Made by a program: the position numbers and the translations under genes. The notes under the pieces are model-generated. The model made no database searches, was not told where the DNA came from, and saw nothing but the letters and a program-made list of their open reading frames with translations. Of a stretch of 10,499 bases of DNA, positions 7,722 through 10,499 are shown piece by piece. The stretch comes from JANNRR01 sp031401675 (lineage in GTDB: Bacteria; Pseudomonadota; Alphaproteobacteria; Rhodobacterales; Rhodobacteraceae), in the NCBI GenBank assembly GCA_031401675.1, contig JANNRR010000052.1, forward strand, positions 1 to 10,499. Direction: 5' to 3'. The number at the start of each line of letters is the position of its first letter. Position 1 is the stretch's first letter.

Positions 7722-7742
7722 CCGCAATCGCGCATCTGTCAA
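7714..7742 (-). promoter_or_regulatory. Promoter of the DnaA-like initiator gene
   Basis: On the minus strand a perfect -35 TTGACA (7742-7737) is followed, after exactly 17 bases, by GCTAAT (7719-7714), which matches four of six -10 positions. Transcription would start near 7706 and give a leader of about 100 bases before the ATG at 7607. The promoter would lie inside the coding region if the ATG at 7766 were used, which supports the shorter protein. Confidence 0.6.
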
Positions 7743-7782
7743 GCGGTTGCTGCCAACAAGCTGCATCGGGGTCGCCGCTTCG

Positions 7783-7820
7783 TTTCAAATTCCATCAATG
7801 AAATTGGTTCAAATGGTATA
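7783..7820. other. A+T-rich patch, candidate DNA unwinding element
   Basis: Only 10 of 38 bases are G or C, in an otherwise GC-rich window. It contains an 18-base near-palindrome at 7788-7805 (AATTCCAT-CA-ATGAAATT, 7 of 8 pairs) and two copies of TTCAAAT (7784-7790 and 7808-7814) 24 bases apart. It abuts the iteron-like repeats, the usual place for origin melting. Confidence 0.45.
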
Positions 7821-7901
7821 GGGGGACAGCTTGAGTGTCACCCTATACAGCAGAAATGTCACCTCAACCCGTAGCGATTTGGCGGAAGAGTCACCCCAAC
7901 C
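7816..7901. repeat. Iteron-like GTCACC repeats with a leading inverted pair
   Basis: Four related units are seen. GTATAGGGGGACA (7816-7828, inverted) and TGTCACCCTATAC (7836-7848) form an inverted repeat matching at 12 of 13 positions with a seven-base spacer. TGTCACCTCAACC (7857-7869) and AGTCACCCCAACC (7889-7901) follow in direct orientation. The three direct units start 21 and 32 bases apart, close to two and three turns of B-DNA, so they would present the same face. This phasing beside an initiator gene is typical of initiator binding sites. Confidence 0.6.
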
Positions 7902-7989
7902 ACCAGTGCAATCCCCGCCCTCGCCTGGCCGTGCCCGCCATCGGCGATCCCTTGAAGCTGCCGACCGATTCGCAGCGGAACCGCCATGA

Positions 7990-8003
7990 TTTCCGGCCGG
8001 AAA
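7990..8003. promoter_or_regulatory. Perfect palindrome TTTCCGGCCGGAAA, possible fourth parS-type site
   Basis: A perfect 14-base palindrome in non-coding DNA about 100 bases before parA. It agrees with the intragenic palindrome TTCCCCGCGGGGAA at 10 of 14 positions, including TT, the central GC and AA, and fits the core TTNNNNGCNNNNAA of repABC-type parS sites. It may be a divergent ParB site or a ParA/initiator operator. Confidence 0.45.
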
Positions 8004-8032
8004 GCGATTTTGCCGCCATCTTAACTTGGCCT

Positions 8033-8067
8033 TTGCGGTTCTTGCAAATCCGGCGTATTTTCCGGAT
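8033..8067 (+). promoter_or_regulatory. Possible parAB promoter with -10 inside an inverted repeat
   Basis: TTGCGG (8033-8038) and TATTTT (8056-8061) are 17 bases apart, a weak sigma-70-type match. The -10 lies in the loop of a perfect inverted repeat, ATCCGG (8048-8053) and CCGGAT (8062-8067). An operator here would suit the known autorepression of parAB operons, but the promoter match is poor and remains tentative. Confidence 0.35.
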
Positions 8068-8105
8068 CAGCGAATATCTACGTCCTGAGAGTTCCCGGAG
8101 CCCCG

Positions 8106-9413
8106 ATGTACAATCACGAAGACCTGGCCGCCCTGCAGGCGCAGTCGTTGAAGATGCAGGGCTGGATCCGGCGGCAGACCTTTTCGCCCGAGCATGAAAA
8201 GACCCTGCGCCGCTTTTCCAGCTGGGAGGTGGCGGAACTGATCTTCAAGATCAATCAGTCGACCTTTCGCGGCCGGCTTGCTGCCGAGCCTGACCTTCCC
8301 GGCGGGGAAGTCGAAGAAGACGGGCGGCAGCGCTGGTTCTCGCTGACCGAGATCAACGAACTGCGCCGCCGGATGAAGATCAACCGCCACTCGCTGATGC
8401 CGCGCCGACCGGCAGGCAAGCGCGCGATCCGGGTAGCCATCGCCAACTTCAAGGGCGGCGCGGGCAAATCCACCGTGGCCCTGCACATGGCCCATGCCGC
8501 AGCCCTTGACGGCTACCGGGTGCTCAGCGTCGATTTTGACCCGCAGGCCACGCTGACGCATTCGATGGGGCTGTTCGACGTGTCGGAGGAACTGACGGTC
8601 TGGGGCATCATGGCCCGTGACCTGATGCTGGAGACCGACCGGATGAACGCCGCCCCGCGCGCTGCCGAAAGCGGCACGGCGGTGCCGCAACGCCGCATTC
8701 CCGCCAGCATCCGCGACATGGGGCTGGATGTGCTGCGCGCGTCGGACTTCATCAAGCCGACCGCCTGGCCGACCATCGACATCGTGCCGTCTTGCGCCAA
8801 CGCCGCCTTTGTCGAGTTTGCCTCGGCCCAGTACCGCCACATGAATCCCGACTGGTCGTTCTTTGCCGCCGTGTCGCGCTATCTCGATGCCCTGCCCGAC
8901 GATGCCTACGACCTGATCATCTTCGATTGTCCGCCGGCCATCGGCTATCAGTCGATGAATGCGGTGTTTGCCGCCGACGTGCTCTATATCCCTTCCGGCC
9001 CCGGCTATTGGGAGTATGACAGCACGACCTCCTTCATCGGTCAGCTGGCCGAAGCCCTGGGCGATCTGTCGCGGGGATTCGACGGAACCTTCCCCGCGGG
9101 GAAGATCCGGCTGCCGAAAGCCTTTCTGGAAGTGCGCTTCCTGATGACCCGTTACGAGCCCGGCAACGACCTGCACCGCGCGATGTTGGAGGCATTTCGC
9201 AAGGTTTTTGGCGAATTGGTGACCGAGCATCCGGTCGAAATGACCCGGGCGGTCGAACAGTCGGGCCGGTTTCTGTCGTCGGTGTACGAGATTGACTACC
9301 GCAACATGACGCGGGAAACCTGGCGGCGGGCACGGGCCACGTTTGACCGGAGCTATGACGAGTTCAAGGACTGCTTTCTGAAGGCATGGGATCAGGTGGA
9401 GGACAAGCTGTGA
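8106..9413 (+). CDS. parA: Plasmid partition ATPase ParA (RepA-like)
   Basis: A 435-residue Walker-type partition ATPase that binds non-specific DNA in its ATP form and pulls ParB-parS complexes apart so that both daughter cells inherit the replicon. The deviant Walker A motif KGGAGKST is at residues 116-123, with the signature lysine K116. The A' motif DFDPQAT begins at D143, and Walker B ends at D274 (LIIFDCPPAIGY). The first 110 residues form the extra N-terminal region of large plasmid ParA and RepA proteins, which usually carries a helix-turn-helix for autorepression (WEVAELIFKI, then WFSLTEINELRRRM). The ATG has GGAG five bases upstream. It overlaps parB by four bases. Two copies of a parS-like palindrome lie within it (8296-8309 and 9090-9103), encoding LPGGE in one phase and FPAGK in another. 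Confidence 0.93.
   Translation: MYNHEDLAALQAQSLKMQGWIRRQTFSPEHEKTLRRFSSWEVAELIFKINQSTFRGRLAAEPDLPGGEVEEDGRQRWFSLTEINELRRRMKINRHSLMPRRPAGKRAIRVAIANFKGGAGKSTVALHMAHAAALDGYRVLSVDFDPQATLTHSMGLFDVSEELTVWGIMARDLMLETDRMNAAPRAAESGTAVPQRRIPASIRDMGLDVLRASDFIKPTAWPTIDIVPSCANAAFVEFASAQYRHMNPDWSFFAAVSRYLDALPDDAYDLIIFDCPPAIGYQSMNAVFAADVLYIPSGPGYWEYDSTTSFIGQLAEALGDLSRGFDGTFPAGKIRLPKAFLEVRFLMTRYEPGNDLHRAMLEAFRKVFGELVTEHPVEMTRAVEQSGRFLSSVYEIDYRNMTRETWRRARATFDRSYDEFKDCFLKAWDQVEDKL
8296..8309. promoter_or_regulatory. parS-like palindrome copy 1 (13/14) inside parA
   Basis: TTCCCGGCGGGGAA differs at one base from the perfect palindrome seen twice downstream. Its codon phase is shifted by one base relative to those copies, so the encoded residues differ (LPGGE rather than FPAGK). 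The ACC just before it (8293-8295) is shared with both other copies. Confidence 0.55.
9090..9103. promoter_or_regulatory. parS-like palindrome copy 2 (perfect) inside parA
   Basis: TTCCCCGCGGGGAA is a perfect 14-base palindrome, extended to 16 by C at 9089 and G at 9104. It encodes F329-K333 of ParA. It is identical to copy 3 over 17 bases including the preceding ACC. Confidence 0.65.
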
Positions 9414-10499
9414 CAAAGAAGCGCATGACCTTTGATATTGACCTGCCCGAGGGTGAAACCTTCCCCGCGGGGAAAGTTTCGGCCGCCCTGCCCCGTCGTG
9501 GTCCGATGGCCACCGCCATAGCCGAGAACGCCGACAGCCTGCGCGAACGGCAGAAGATTGAGGCCGAGATCAGGGCCGAAAACGATTCGCTGGCGACCGA
9601 GCATGTCCGGCTGAAACGGCTTGGGCTGATCCTTGACCTGGTGCCGCTGGAGGCGATCGAAACCTACAAGCTGACCCGCGACCGCGCCAAGGGCGACGAT
9701 ATGGAACTGACCGAGCTGATCGAGTCGATCCGCGATGTCGGCCTTTCGAACCCGGTCCGGCTCGAAGTGCGGTCGGATGGCAAGTACGAGCTGATCCAGG
9801 GCTACCGCCGGGTGTCGGCCTACCGTGCGCTCTTGGCGGAAACCGGCGACGCCGACCGCTGGGGCGCGATCCCCTCCGGGATCATGCCACGCGGCGAAAC
9901 CATGGACATGCTGTACCGCCGGATGGTGGACGAGAATCTGGTGCGCAAAGACATTTCCTTTGCCGAAATGGCGATGATGGCGCTCAACTTTGCCCGCGAC
10001 CCGGCCACCAGCGAACACGACCCTGACCGGGCGGTGGCCAAGCTGTTCCGCTCGGCGGGTTATCAGAAACGCAGCTACATCCGGGGCTTCATCCACCTGA
10101 TGGACGTGCTGGGCGACGAGCTGAAATTCTACCCCTACATCCCGCGCGCTCTTGGCCTGCGGCTGTCGACCGAACTGGAGGAGCGTACGGGTCTGGTGAC
10201 ACTGCTGAGGGGCCAGCTTGCAGCGCTGGACAACCGGTCGGTCAACGAAGAGCTGGAGGTGCTGCGCCGTGCCGTCGGGATCGTGGGCGACGGCGAAGAC
10301 ATGGCTTCGGCGGCGCGGCCGGGGCGGTCGCAGAAGCTGCCGGCCGAGGACCGGGCCAAGACGACGTTTCAGATCGTCTCTCGCATGGGGGCGGCCAAAT
10401 GCGCCGCCGCCAATGGCCGGCTGGAAATCAGGCTGGACCGGGATTTCACCGCGCTGGATCGTCGGCGGCTGGAGTCGGCAGTGCGGTCGATGCTGGACC
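9410..10499 (+). CDS. parB: Plasmid partition protein ParB (RepB-like), 3' end missing
   Basis: The frame is open from a GTG at 9410 to the window end, giving 363 residues without a stop. ParB proteins bind parS, spread as CTP-dependent clamps and stimulate the ParA ATPase. Visible motifs are box I (ELIESIRDVGLSNPVRLE, about 102-119), box II (YELIQGYRRVSAYRAL, 126-141; GYRR stands where chromosomal ParB has GERR) and box III (DENLVRKDISFAEMA, 174-188). A region at about 200-235, including KLFRSAGYQKRSYIRGF, is in the place of the parS-reading helix-turn-helix. GTG is preferred over the ATG at 9425 because GGAGG lies seven bases upstream and because it gives the four-base overlap with parA. 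The first codons contain a perfect parS-like palindrome (9461-9474), encoding FPAGK. Confidence 0.9.
   Translation, partial: MTKKRMTFDIDLPEGETFPAGKVSAALPRRGPMATAIAENADSLRERQKIEAEIRAENDSLATEHVRLKRLGLILDLVPLEAIETYKLTRDRAKGDDMELTELIESIRDVGLSNPVRLEVRSDGKYELIQGYRRVSAYRALLAETGDADRWGAIPSGIMPRGETMDMLYRRMVDENLVRKDISFAEMAMMALNFARDPATSEHDPDRAVAKLFRSAGYQKRSYIRGFIHLMDVLGDELKFYPYIPRALGLRLSTELEERTGLVTLLRGQLAALDNRSVNEELEVLRRAVGIVGDGEDMASAARPGRSQKLPAEDRAKTTFQIVSRMGAAKCAAANGRLEIRLDRDFTALDRRRLESAVRSMLD
9455..9480. promoter_or_regulatory. parS-like palindrome copy 3 (perfect core, 26-base extended dyad) at the start of parB
   Basis: The perfect core TTCCCCGCGGGGAA is at 9461-9474. It is flanked by GAAAC (9455-9459) and GTTTC (9476-9480), so 12 of 13 base pairs across 26 bases are symmetrical; the only break is C9460/A9475. 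This is the most extensive dyad in the window. It lies within the first 25 codons of parB, where ParB binding could also reduce its own expression. Confidence 0.68.

Larger units (their letters stand above)
7608..8105. other. Probable replication origin region between initiator and parA
   Basis: A 498-base non-coding interval between two divergent replication and partition genes. It contains, left to right: a 12-base palindrome and a 12-base direct repeat in the initiator leader, the initiator promoter with an inverted repeat over its -10, an A+T-rich patch (10 G/C in the 38 bases 7783-7820), an array of GTCACC-type repeats, a 14-base palindrome, and a possible parA promoter. No canonical DnaA box (TTATCCACA) was found. 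An A+T-rich segment beside phased iterons next to the initiator gene is the usual form of an iteron-type origin. Origin function is inferred from context and structure. Confidence 0.6.

Noticed and set aside
7474..7821. Open frame of 115 codons on + opposite the initiator gene and leader
   Set aside because: It runs antisense to the initiator N-terminus and across its promoter, and shows no recognisable domain.
7816..7901. Repeats considered as a CRISPR array
   Set aside because: Units are about 13 bases, in mixed orientation, with unequal short spacing and no cas genes; iterons fit better.
7608..8105. Search for canonical DnaA boxes (TTATCCACA) in the origin spacer
   Set aside because: None was found on either strand, which fits an initiator that lacks DnaA domain IV.
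7835..8197. Open frame of about 120 codons on + across the origin spacer into parA
   Set aside because: It starts with GTG inside the iteron array, has no ribosome site, has low-complexity basic composition and overlaps the well-supported parA start in another frame.
8067..9416. 449-codon minus-strand open frame opposite parA
   Set aside because: It is a shadow of parA; the + strand has Walker A, A' and B motifs and a good ribosome site.
9090..9474. Shared peptide TFPAGK in ParA and ParB as a possible protein motif
   Set aside because: The two proteins are unrelated, and the third copy of the same DNA is in another codon phase, so the identity is better explained by a DNA site.

Overview
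The window looks like the replication and partition region of a GC-rich alphaproteobacterial plasmid or chromid, most likely from the Rhodobacterales (roseobacter/Paracoccaceae group). The main reason is the gene pair at the right. A short 'DnaA-like' replication initiator (minus strand, 6927-7607) is divergent from a parA-parB operon (8106 to the window end). This arrangement is characteristic of the DnaA-like plasmid replication type described in that order. Taxonomy and replicon type are inferred from family recognition; no search was run.

Left part (1-2427): the 3' part of a solute-binding protein gene is followed by two membrane permease genes of a CUT1-type (sugar or polyol) ABC importer, all on + and nearly touching or overlapping. 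No ATP-binding subunit follows. Middle part (2428-6911): a 246-base spacer carries a weak terminator-like stem and a perfect palindrome, TTGACC-tttc-GGTCAA. It is followed by a two-gene RND efflux operon, made of a periplasmic adaptor and a 1040-residue inner-membrane pump joined by an ATGA overlap. No outer-membrane channel gene is present. The pump gene ends 15 bases from the end of the convergent initiator gene.

Right part (6927-10499): the DnaA-like initiator joins a winged-helix-type DNA-binding segment to a C-terminal domain resembling DnaA domain I (the helicase-loading domain), with no AAA+ ATPase. About 500 bases separate it from parA, and this spacer has the structure of an origin. 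It contains a minus-strand promoter for the initiator with an inverted repeat over its -10 box, an A+T-rich patch, iteron-like GTCACC repeats spaced 21 and 32 bases apart, a 14-base palindrome, and a possible parA promoter whose -10 also lies in an inverted repeat.

The most notable finding is a 14-base palindrome, TTCCCCGCGGGGAA, inside the partition genes. There are two perfect copies (one in parA, one at the start of parB) and one 13/14 copy early in parA in a different codon phase. Conservation across reading frames and between unrelated proteins points to a DNA site, probably the centromere (parS) bound by ParB. A related palindrome, TTTCCGGCCGGAAA, lies in the origin spacer. Both fit the core TTNNNNGCNNNNAA of the repABC-type parS consensus. 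The proposed model is that the initiator opens the A+T-rich patch from the iterons, while ParA and ParB segregate the replicon through sites embedded in their own genes.
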